Below are positions 1 to 19,591 of a stretch of 64,000 nucleotides of DNA, one piece after another. The notes beneath the pieces are model-generated. The model worked only from the letters and a program-made list of their open reading frames with translations, did not search any database and was not told the origin of the DNA. Positions within the stretch are counted from its first letter, which is position 1, and each line of letters opens with the position of its first letter. This DNA comes from Bugula neritina (lineage: Eukaryota > Bryozoa > Gymnolaemata > Cheilostomatida > Bugulidae). Position numbers and translations under genes: made by a program. The stretch spans positions 14,730,642 to 14,794,641 of the forward strand of contig OZ037770.1 in the NCBI GenBank assembly GCA_964035545.1, in the 5' to 3' direction.

Positions 1-400
1 CTGTACATATTATTCCTGTTAGGCCCAGTGCAGCATATATTATTAAATAAAACCAGATAAAAGCTAAGAAGTTGAATAGAAATAGCCGCTTAACTAATCT
101 ACCATCTCACAACAATGACAAACTATAAGTAGCTTCGTGTTTCTATTAACAAACTATTGACAACCAAAGGCATTATCTGTTACACATAAGCTGATTCTGA
201 ACGTTTCAACAGCTCAGACTCGGGGATAAAACAGTCTTAATAAAAGTATAAGAGTTGAACATTTTAACAACTATTATTATCACCAAGGTCTAATCAGAAA
301 TAAGAAAGCAGCGATAGCTAGTGATTTGCATTAGAATAGTTTATTTGGGTTTTAGTTAGCCGATTGAGTCAGTGAATTCTAGCTAAAACAGTCTCTTAAG

Positions 401-8733
<8,333 letters not shown>

Positions 8734-8830
8734 CATATTGTTATTAATTCAGAACTGACTAGGATCGGTTATACCAGAAACGTTTAAATTGTTATAGTCC
8801 AGTGAGAGTGCTACACTCATCAAGTTAGCA

Positions 8831-8836
8831 AATAAA
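8831..8836 (+). promoter_or_regulatory. Poly(A) signal of the tandem lipase
   Basis: AATAAA lies 97 bases after the lipase stop codon. No equivalent hexamer was noticed between the first unit's unspliced stop (5320) and the second unit. Confidence 0.5.
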
Positions 8837-9689
8837 TGTTTCATTTGGGTCTTTTGTTTGCATTTTAAACAGAATTATACAAAATAACATATTGTTTTAT
8901 TTTACTGCAAAATTTTAATTGTGAACTTTTAACAATTTATTTTATAAATAAAACAAAATGTAATAAATATAGTATAGATCTGATATATTATTTGATTTAT
9001 TTGCAGGTAATGATATATTATGTTTAATATTATAAAGCTTTGCTACTGTTTACAAATTAATTTTAAGTTGAAACCAATTGTTGCAAGAACAACAATATAA
9101 ATTTGTATTCTTTGATTAAATTGTATACAAAAAATAGCTGATGCTATAATAATTAAAATCTTTTAATTGCAACACAACATTTTTTTTCATGTTTCCAAAA
9201 TAGCCATTAATGATTAATTAGCAGCTGGTGAAAACTTTACCAAGAGCTTTATATAATAGAGACAAAGGAAAACAAGCTTCTTTTACGATAAATAGCTAAA
9301 TATTCAAAATGTATTCTTTTATTCCAATACCAGTTTAAAATAATCATGCAAAGCGTATCCAACTAGTACGTAAATAGCATTATACAAAAAAGCATTTCTC
9401 TTATCTGACGAATCGCATACTTGTATAACACAGATTTAATTATATATGCACCAAGATATACTAAGTGGTTATCCTAAACAAGCTGTGTATAATTAATTTA
9501 TAACACTTTGCATGCTTCGTGCTGAAACTAGTACTCTTATATGATACTAAGATGTGAATCATGAAAATCTCTCTCTATATAATCTTGTTTTTGAATAAAA
9601 CTCACCCAAGTTTATAGTCACCATTCCTGTGAGAAATCTTTGATATGAAGGGTTTTTGTTAAAGCGGGCTAAGGACTTATTTAAATGAG

Positions 9690-9800
9690 GCACAGGAGCA
9701 ATGACTGGATGCTCTTCCTAACATCACCAATAATGGCCTTTGTCCTCGAACCCACGACCTTCGGGTTTACCAGGCGAACATCCAACTACTAGACTATTGT
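9690..9800 (-). repeat. SINE-like element, tRNA-related head
   Basis: On the minus strand it shows an A-box-like TAGTCTAGTAG, a B-box-like GGTTCGAG, then GGAAGAGCATCCAG. That last motif is common in tRNA-derived SINEs of many invertebrates, as I recall. It differs from the GCTTGCAAGC family seen elsewhere here. Confidence 0.5.
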
Positions 9801-10195
9801 GAAAGATGACATGTTAGATTAAAATGGAATGAATAACTAGACATGTGTATAAAGCATAACAAATCTTACAGTCGCTCTGAAAATGCATTCTTTATAAATA
9901 ATTTTTAGTGCAGATATATTGAGTCAGATTGGAAGAAAGATGGAATGCAGTTTCCTTAGCCTTTATGTTCTGTGCAGGATATAAAGAAACTATAGAGTCA
10001 TTAAAAAAAGGTTTTCTTCTCTTACAGTTTAGACTTTAGACTATCACCTCTTGCATAGTTTACACAGCTAGTTCGTCTTTCACTACAGACAACTGAAAAC
10101 TTTAGACGTTTTATATTATTATCTGTTATTTTTGCCAAGTGGATATATTATAGGTGCACTTGATGTCTTATAGTACTTTTACATTGTTACTGGTC

Positions 10196-10229
10196 TAGTC
10201 ATACTTGCAAATGTTTGCAAGTATGACTA
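10196..10229. repeat. Perfect inverted repeat, 16-bp arms, 2-bp loop
   Basis: Arms 10196-10211 and 10214-10229 are exact reverse complements around a TG loop. A second 8-bp inverted repeat (ACATTCTA / TAGAATGT) follows within 30 bases. Confidence 0.8.
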
Positions 10230-10319
10230 AAAGTATTACATTCTATTAATTCTAGAATGTACTAATTCTCCACATTTACATTATTCTGGCTGTACCATCA
10301 CAATTTGTGTGTAAGACTA

Positions 10320-10605
10320 CCTTAGACTATAGCACCTGTTGATAATGTCATATAGCTGCAACTCTCTATATATAACCAACTTGTGTGTGCATTGTTCAGC
10401 TTACTAGCACCTGTTTACAGTGTTATTATATAGCACTTGTCAAAGTGTCATAAACCATTAGTTGACAGCATTATATCACCTGTTGACAGTGTCAAAGCAC
10501 TTATAGTGACAGTGTCATATATAGCTCTTGGTGATAGTGTCATATATAGCACCTCTTAACAGTGTCATATAGCACCTGTTGACAGTGTCATAACTGTGAC
10601 TATCT
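10320..10605. repeat. Diverged tandem repeat, CACCTGTTGACAGTGTCATA-like
   Basis: About eight degenerate units of 20-30 bp sharing AGCACCTGTT-GACAGTGTCATA. It ends about 45 bp before the DEG/ENaC start codon. Several units contain the E-box CACCTG. Confidence 0.65.
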
Positions 10606-10648
10606 ATACACCAACTTGCTGCATGGATAGAAATCTCCAGAGTATATT

Positions 10649-13600
10649 ATGGCTGAAGAGGAACAGAAGGAACAAGTTCTGTCACCAAAACTAAAGACTG
10701 TGTTCCAGAGTTTCTCACAAAACACAAGTGCTCATGGGCCCCCAAAGGTATAATTGGTATCTATATTCTTAGTTTATTGGCTATTTAACCTTATTGATTA
10801 AGTAGCTATATAATTTGCAGTATATAAGCTTATGTTGACTCATTGCACAATTGACAGCCCAAGAATATCTTTTCTATTTAAATAATAGCATATAAACTAA
10901 TACAAACAAAAGTCATAATATCAACATAATAGGGGTAAGGGGGGGGGGGGGGGGCACAACGGGCCGAATTTTGCATTTGTTGCTCTCATTCGTCTGTTTT
11001 TCAAGTTACTAGTTCAATAATCTCTAGTCTTAATGCTATATTTGTTGTCTATTACAGGTACCAGTTTATTGTTTCTATCTCTTTCACAACTTTCAGAATT
11101 ATGAAATTTTCATGACGAAAAAATTGGCCCATTGTGCCCCGTTACCGGGGTACAATGGGCCACTGGGTGGAACACAACAAATATATTGAAATTTTGCGTA
11201 TTTTGTTATATCTGATTTTTATTTATTTAATAATGCAAATAAATAAAGATACTCATTCAGATCTACAGCAAAATTCATGTTTTAGCTATACAGTTTGTGC
11301 CACTACGGATAGCAGAGGAAGGCCCAAAATCAAACGCACGTCACTCGGTTCTGCAGTGCCATTATCATTACTGTTCAAAACTAAAAATGTTTTGTTATTT
11401 TCACTTCAGAACAACGTTTATTAAAAAAAAACTTTACTAAAATGTACTACAAAATTCTGAGTGAACTTTTTTCAATGAACTGTAGCTAAGGTGCATGCAT
11501 GGCTGAGGTTTGTGACTGGAGTACGGAAGGGAGAGGGGGGGAGCAAATAAGCAAATGAGCAAATCACAATTTATTTCAGTCAAATGCATGTATATTCTCT
11601 CAATGGTGTATAATATATAATGAATATCATGACTATCTACTAGTAGCAACAGCAGAGTGTTTTGTATTATGTATAAAATGGCAAAGCTATAACCTCACCA
11701 GATGTATATATTAAGGGAGCTTCACCTTGTAGTTTTGTAGTCTTACCATGATGTCTTTGATATTTTACAAAAAGGTCAGAAATGGCTATATTTATAGATT
11801 TTAGTAACAGTTCAACTAACTTTTTGGGCAAACAAACTAATAACAGTGATCAGGGTGCAATAATCAGGCGGCCCATTGTGCCCGGTGTGGCCAGATTGAA
11901 AATAAATGTGCCTCAAGGAAAATTTATTTCAGTGTTTGCTGTTATACTAATTAAGCATTGTAAAGACAAGCAATGGCAACAATATTAGTAAAATCTAGGC
12001 GTCTTGCCTTTGAGTGTAAAAAGTTATAAGGCTTCAACGACATCCTAAAAAAATTACAAAAAGTAGGTAAAAACAGTTTTTTACTCGCCTTTTCAACATT
12101 TATGTTCCGCAAGTGTTGAAACTACAAAGGCTGAATAATTATGTCAATATCTTTTTATGAAAAAAAATCACAACTCTAAGTCAATAAGTTCTCTCACAAT
12201 TTGGCCGGCTTTTTGTACCCCTATGACCGTTGTGCCCCCCCCCCCTTACCCCTACTATAATTTTGTTTAGGTTTTCTTTATTTGTTAGTTTAATGCTCAA
12301 CTGCTTTTCTGAAAATATAAAGTAAATCCATTGTAGTATTTTACCTAATCAGAGTTCTTGCAACAGTTATGAACATATACATATATAATATATACCACTG
12401 TCACTATAATTTATAAGAACCATATACTTATCGGCTGCTGTCGCTAATTTCATAACAGCAGTGCTTTTTAACACAAGCTACAATTATGCTAGTAGCTCTG
12501 GTAGTTGATCAAAAGCTGGGCGTTAAGCCCAAAGCTAACATTGTTAAATTTTAGTTTTAGCAATAACCCACTGTAGTAATCTAACAATCCAATGTTCAAT
12601 TTATCAAGCTTCACAGTTGATCTTATTAATTCATTTCCTTGTCTCCGCAGATAGTTGAGCACAAATATGCGGTTGGTAAGATTTTCTGGGTGGTCTTATT
12701 TCTCACAGGTATTTGTGTGTTTGGATACTTCAGCTTTGAGTTGATAACAAAATACAAGAAGTATGAGAGTACAACTGATATTCAGGTATTTTTATATTTT
12801 AATTGTTGCTATTCTCCAACTCTGAATAGAATAAGTGATGTAACGTACAATTTATATTCAGTAAATATTGTTTTGTTATAAATATACGCCCTGGTGATTG
12901 TCTATAACTGAAATTCTTACTGTTGCATGTGTTGAGATGTGCAGCATTATATAGATGGTTTTTTTTAAAAATATAATCAAAATAATATGAAAAATTCTTA
13001 GTTACACAGACTTGCATATTATATTAAATAAGTGGGTAGAAAATAATTTTCAATTCAGAAGAGTTTAGAGAGAGCAACTCCTAAAGCGTAGAAGTTTTAA
13101 CAAATGGCAGAACTGTTGTGTCAAAATATTTTACGTTCCAAATTCAATCTTAAGAAAGGAACTAGCAATGAAAATTGTTGACATTATGTAGTTTTTCATG
13201 CGCTTCTTCCGCTCTAGACCAAATCACTGGACTAAACAAAAATAGTTTGATTCTTTAAAAAAATTAAAATAATTTTAATTTAATTGTTAGTAAATGATTA
13301 CAGATGAAGTATGGCACACTTAACTTTCCAGCTGTTTCTATTTGCAACCTCAACGTGTTCAGATCTGACAGACTAACTCCAATGGTTCGGTACATTTTGG
13401 ACTATTATGGTAACTTTTTGGACGTTCAAGCAAACAGTGAGTATAAACATACATATTTGGACTCATGAAGCTGAGAAATAAAACATGCCAGATATGCCAT
13501 TGATATACCTGGTCTACCAGCAAAATTCATCAAATATTATGCTGTTGCTAGCTTTGACTTACGGCAATTAGTAACAGGGTGAGTTGAAAAAACCTTTTGA

Positions 13601-16455
13601 TAAATCGCAGGCTACTTCTAGCTACCATCCTAAACTTTCTAAGTATGTTACCTCAGTCTTTACATTAGAGAAGGTTTGGAGTCTAAAAAAATTCAAGGGT
13701 CAATTTTTTAAATTTACTAAACTGAGCAACGAAAACATGTGAAATAAATTTAGTGAAACTAAAATTTGCTGCATTTCGTATAGGAATATAATATGCTAGA
13801 AAACAAGATTATATACAATAAATGCTATTACTGTACCATATGGTATATATATAGCAAAAAGCTATTGATATTTTCACAATTCCATTTTAATAAAATTTTC
13901 AGCATAATTCATATGACAATATACTTAGACTGTGATCTGAATTATATAACCAGGAGCATTGATGGGGACTACTGCAATACCCGGAATATTCAATGAAACA
14001 TCTAATACATCCTCTGGTACCACAACACCAGATACAAATGCTGAGCCAGAACCATTCTATGGTGTCCCACTATCAAAAGAAGAAATGATATTTCTAGGAG
14101 ATTTGGTAAGAAGCTAGACTGCATTTTATGTGTGAAAAAATAGTAAAATAAAAGATATAAATTCCTAAACCTATTTTATATTCCCATATGCTATTTTAAA
14201 ATTATTGTTTGATTCGAATGTAGAGTTAGACAATTCTAATAAATAACAAATTCTGTTATTGAATTAGTCAAACATATTTTTTCAATTACTATACAGTGCT
14301 TGAAAGGCTGTATTATGTTAACAAAATTAAATAGATGAAAAACGTTTCTATGTGAAATTATTACTAAAATGTTTACATATGAGTCAACATGCTTTAGAAG
14401 TTTCTATTCTGTACACAGAACTCGAAACCTACTACCCGCCTAAGGATTTAACTAAAAAGGACCTGGACTGGTTTCAAACACTTGGCTATTTATCAGCTGA
14501 AATGCAAGTGCTGCTGACACTGAGGAACATGGATCCCCAACCAGAAAAAGTCCTAATAGGTAAAATTATTATACCACAGCGCAATGTCAAAGTCATTTCA
14601 CTGTTAATTTGTGACTCTTGCATATTTAATCTTTTTTTTTATTTTAGCTCGAGGGCACGACATTAGAGACATGCTAGTGGAATGTACATTTCAAGAAAAC
14701 TCTTGTAGTCTACGGTACGTGAAATAAATAATGTACCTTATTGAAGTTAAATTTTATATTGTTATTGCCCTATAGCTGTTATACGCGTATGTAGTTAGCA
14801 AGTACATTTTACCTAAATTAAGAGCAAAAATAATTAATTTCAAAGATTATTAATTTTTTGTGTTAAAACCTACGCTACAGGATGTTATTATTTTATTAGT
14901 GTTAATCAAATATTTAACTTTCAGCTTGCACCAGTAAGCTATATGCAGTGCACAAAATATTGTTTTTATCTTTCTTCAATTTAGTTCAAATATGCATACA
15001 TACTTACTTTATTACACTAATAAGGAAAATCTACTTCTTCATAATTTATGTTGTAGAGAGATTTTCATGTAAAGTTTCCTGCAGTTTACCACACTTTAAA
15101 TCACATTTATCAAGTTTCAAATACCAAATATCCTACAAGAGGAGGCAATTACAATATATTTAAAATGTATTTATGAGAAAAGTTGAATCAGCGTGTAGAT
15201 ACGCTACATGCAGTTGGTATGCATTACATGTAGTCTTACTAACGAAATATATACTTTGACTTTTCTATTCTGACAGAGACTTCTACCACTTCTATGACAA
15301 AAGATATGGGAATTGCTACACTTTTAACAGCGGACTCAATGGCAGCTATTTTCAGTCGGCTGTAGCTGGACAGAACCCAGGTGCATGTGCTGTTATAGAC
15401 TATAAGCAATCAGTCAATAAGAGTTTTAATTTCAAAGTAAAAATAAACCTTAGTTACTTCTCACTAAATCTTGCTAATTTATAAATTGCAGAGTTTGGTA
15501 TGCTAATTTTATAAATTAACCAGAAACAGTCAATTGTTAGGAGAAAATCATGTTTCCTAAATATGGCAGCGCTACATATTTTCTCTAAAGAATTATTGAG
15601 TTAATTGAATAAAAACATGCTCATTTTTTCCAATTACTTTGGTCTAAACATTTTTTTCTCCTTAGGCTAGGCAGTGGCTAACAGGAAGCTAGTAGGGTTT
15701 AATTGTGCGAAAGATTACATGACAAATTAATTGTATAAGAAACTGCTTGAAGGTCTGTCCATGACATTCTTTGTGAACCAAGAGAACTATGAGCCTCTTT
15801 TGAGTCATCAGGCAGGAATAAGAGTTCTTCTTCACAGACAAGGAGAGCTGCCGATGATTGCTGACCAAGGTTTCAATGCTGCCACTGGTTTGAAGACCTC
15901 TGCTGCTATGAGTTATGTAGGTTTCTTTAACTACTAAAACCTTTTATGTATAATAAGTTTTTTCATGGAATATTATAGATTAAGTAGCATTAATTTGAAG
16001 ATATAGTATGATCTACAGTTTGCCAAAAGTTTTATGATGATTTTTCTCACGAGAAGTGTATTGAAGTTTTAATTAACAAAATAAGCCAACGAATCGAAAA
16101 AAACCTTACCATGATTAAACAAATTTCACTGAAAGCTTGTTATAAAATATACCCTTTAAAGATTGTATTATAATATAAAGGTTATTTTGTGATTTCAATG
16201 AGAATTGTACAATAAACTTCTAGTTGGAAATTGTCTCGCACAGCCATTTTTATCTTAGAGGAAAACTAACAAACATTTATTTTAATTACAATTTGCCAAA
16301 AATTTAATTATTTTTATTGCATTTTGCAGTCCACTATTAATAGACTTGAAGGAAAACATTACAGTAACTGTACAAATGATCTCTACACTCAAGATGACGT
16401 TAGTCCTGGTCTCTACACTCAGCTGGTATAAGTATAATCTCAGGCTAAACTTTTA

Positions 16456-16496
<41 letters not shown>

Positions 16497-18518
16497 CGAA
16501 AGAAATAGAAAATTTGCTACGTAGCCTGAGTTCTTTATTGAACATTTAGCAAGTTTTACTCACTTTAGGGGTGCTACAGAAGCTGCTTACAAAGACTCTC
16601 CATAGAGAAATGTGGATGTGCAAACCTCCGCTATAGAATACCAGCTTCATCTGCTGCATGCTCAGATTTCACTACTGGTATGACAACTCCGAATGTATTA
16701 GTTTAAATTATGACAAAGTCAATTTTAATTTAGTGTTAGATAAAACCGGCATACGGTTATAGTATGGTACTCTAAACAATTGTTAGCATGTTTATATTTG
16801 ATTGCTGTAGATAAATACTCTACAATGTTTATCTTTTGATGTATAGTAATTATATAAAATTATTTCTCTGTCAACTTTATTTGGATTAGCGACTGTAATT
16901 TAAAAGTTATAAAATGATCAAACTATTTGGTTAGTAAGAATTAACTAAATCATATAGTAATCTAACCAATAAACTTTAAGATTATTCTTAAAACACATTT
17001 TATCTAACAGATCGTATTTTTGCTATAGTTGGTAATTTTACTCAACAGGTTTAATAGTAATACCAGTTTCTTGTGGAATTTATTTACAGGAATTTGTGTT
17101 CGAGATGTAGAAATAAATATTGTGTATGAGAAGGACTGTGCTTGTCCCCCTCCTTGTAAAGAAGATGAATATCACTACACCATCTCTACCAGCGAATGGC
17201 CTTCAGTCAAGTATGGAGTGAGTCACCTTTAGGTTCTGCTACGGCGATTTGTCCACTGTTGAATTATACATTATTTCAAACATCACCCAGCCTGTTAACC
17301 TGTTAAAAACAAAGCAAAGTAATTTAAATTTGTCACAAAGCTTGTTTCCTTACCTTATAAATAATATTTACTTAGTTTATGAAAAGCATTGTCAAAGCAT
17401 GCAGCTACATGTAACTGTTGTATCTTTGTTTTAAAGTTACAATGAAATTAAATAATTCATGCAAATGTTTCTTTGAATAATATGCTTATTTGTTTTTTAA
17501 ATTTAAAAAACAGCCAAAAATTAGAAAAATGATGTTAGAAAGAAGCAAATCTCTCAACATTTCCTTTGCAAACACTTCAAGGTGAGACTGCATTACGTAA
17601 TAACTCTATTTACTAAAGAATTGTATATTCATTATAGTTGAGGTTAAAATACGACTTGCTCTTTAATAAAACATTGAAAGTTGTTTTATGAATTTGTGGA
17701 ACTTGATAACAGTACTAACACTCTCGGTAGGCATGTTGAATACACATGCTCATTGTGATAGAGTTGATTATTAAAAATTACTACACATGATAGCTAACTT
17801 GCCCCTTGAGTTATACCTTTATAAGCATGTCACACTTTGTACTTACCTTAATACAAATGTTAAATATACATTCTTTGTCTATGTAATTTGAAATTTCCAG
17901 AGTAAAATTTAGATTTACTTTATGATGTAAGAGAATATCCCATAGTTTGTATTACTTTTATTTAAAGTATAAAGGAAGAACTTACAAGCATAGATATATA
18001 CTTTGAAACTCTCAACTATCAAGTGTACACTGAACGGGCAAGCATGACCGTAAGTCTACCATAATTTTCTTTCTTAATGCGCTGCCAAAGCAATATTTTC
18101 ATGACAAGACACTAGGTAACTGCAAATGCTTGCTGATTTTCTTGCTGCATTTATACAAATTATTAAAAACTATTTAAATGATTTTTGTTTTTTCTTTTCA
18201 CTTTGGTTTGTACAACCAAAACACAAAGTAACTCAAAAATATACTCAAGTCTTTTTAAAGCTTTGTTATTGCAGTATTTTTATATTCATCTCAATAACTG
18301 AATAAGTTTATTGAAAGCTGGTTTACACTGTAGATTATGATATTCATAGCAGTAATGCTTATTTTTGTCTTCAGTTGGAAGATCTGATAGGTAGCATTGG
18401 CGGCCATCTTGGATTATGGATTGGAATGTCTGTGATATCTTTCATGGAGATATTCGAATTGATTGCTGGACTCTTTGCAGTCTGTGGGAAATACTTATAC
18501 AGAAAAAGACGCTCTTAA
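10649..18518 (+). CDS. DEG/ENaC (amiloride-sensitive, FaNaC/ASIC-like) sodium channel, 14 exons
   Basis: Exons 10649-10747, 12651-12785, 13304-13436, 13954-14105, 14445-14559, 14648-14714, 15277-15380, 15753-15916, 16330-16425, 16569-16677, 17090-17217, 17514-17581, 17968-18049, 18375-18518. They join in phase to 531 residues, normal for the family. The N-terminus carries the HG gating motif (His29-Gly30). TM1 lies at about 41-65, followed by FPAVSICNLN. The extracellular finger and thumb region includes ECTFQENSC, GLSMTFFV and YRSCLQ. The Cys-rich CACPPPCKEDEY block precedes TM2 (about 493-521), which has the GMS selectivity filter in LGLWIGMSVIS. The product is a trimeric plasma-membrane cation channel; its gating stimulus (peptide, proton or mechanical) cannot be told from sequence. 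The exon at 13954 has two possible acceptors one codon apart. No disabling lesion was seen. Confidence 0.9.
10930..12254. mobile_element. Candidate DNA transposon with G-rich terminal inverted repeats
   Basis: It starts TAGGGGTAAGG, then a G run and CACAACGG. It ends with the reverse complement (CCGTTGTG, C run, CCTTACCCCTA). It is about 1.3 kb, inside intron 1 of the DEG/ENaC gene. It contains three copies of GGCCCATTGTGCC, two of them forming a near-perfect palindrome at 11126-11161. No transposase was recognised, so it is probably non-autonomous. No clear target-site duplication was found, and the family is not assigned. Confidence 0.6.
16461..16494. repeat. (TA)n microsatellite
   Basis: Seventeen TA units in a DEG/ENaC intron. 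Confidence 0.9.
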
Positions 18519-18987
18519 TTTATTCTAATAATGAATTATAATGAACTTTTCTGATACTAGCTCCTTACAAGTGATTATTTTATAAAAGACAATCTTTTTG
18601 AGTTCTGGCAATCTCAATTATGTGAATATATTACTGTGAGTGAAAGACTATATTAAGAACAGCTAAATGTCTTCGTTGAGATATGACTATATCAAATATA
18701 GTTTATATTCTATGGCCAATTGTTTTTTAAATATATATTATAGCTAACAACTATTTATCTAATGATCAAAGTTAAACGTTTTATATGTTTAGTGGTTTGG
18801 ACTTTTATATAATATACTTTTAATCTCTAATAGTATGTCATATTGAGCAGTATTGCGAACTTGCTATCTTTTATTTCAAATGAAATATTTATAAACTTCT
18901 GTCAGCAAAAAACAATGATGATTGAAAACTATGAAAAATCTGATGCTCCTAAAAATCCCTAAATGCATATTCTCTAAAATTTCATTT

Positions 18988-18997
18988 AATAAATAAA
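18988..18997 (+). promoter_or_regulatory. Overlapping poly(A) signals, DEG/ENaC candidate
   Basis: AATAAATAAA about 470 bases after the channel stop codon and before the next gene's start at 19162. Confidence 0.35.
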
Positions 18998-19161
18998 ACA
19001 ATGTTTTGTTCAATCCCTTGTGACTTATTTGGATGTATATTTTATGATTGATGCACTCAAACACATAAAGTTGTTGTGAAAGGAACCAACTACCATTTGA
19101 GAATAAGGATTCAAAGCTTTTACACATGTTTCTGTATCTCTTACATAAGTACAGCAACGCA

Positions 19162-19494
19162 ATGAGAGGTTCTGTTTACAAAGCAGTAACAATACTAGTT
19201 GTTCAGTTTATGTTTGTTTCTATGACAGAAATGTTTCAGCCGCGGTATAAGATTAAAGAGATTGAAGACCAAAGCCAGCCTCTTCCTGGACTCATACAAA
19301 CCAAACCAGGTAACTCAGTCTACGACTGAACAACTTTCAGAACTTTTTAAAAAATGTAGTGTTTTGAAACAATAAAAATGTCTGTAATAATTTTTTTAAA
19401 TTACTGTTTATCACCCAAAATTAAAAAAATGTGAAGAAGCGAATTTATTTTGAACATCTTTAGGATATTTCCGAATAAAGATTATATAAAACTG

Positions 19495-19591
<97 letters not shown>

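Larger units (their letters stand above)
8837..10640. other. Intergenic region, lipase to DEG/ENaC
   Basis: AT-rich spacer with no coding exon seen. It contains a tRNA-related SINE at about 9690-9800, a perfect 16-bp inverted repeat at 10196-10229 and a diverged tandem repeat at about 10320-10605. Confidence 0.6.

Noticed and set aside
11134-11424. Open frame inside the intron 1 transposon
   Set aside because: It starts in the palindromic motif and has no transposase-like residues. It looks like chance coding in the element.
13793-13996. Open frame overlapping the DEG/ENaC exon at 13954
   Set aside because: It uses a frame different from the channel and stops inside the exon. The channel frame runs on in phase with both neighbours.
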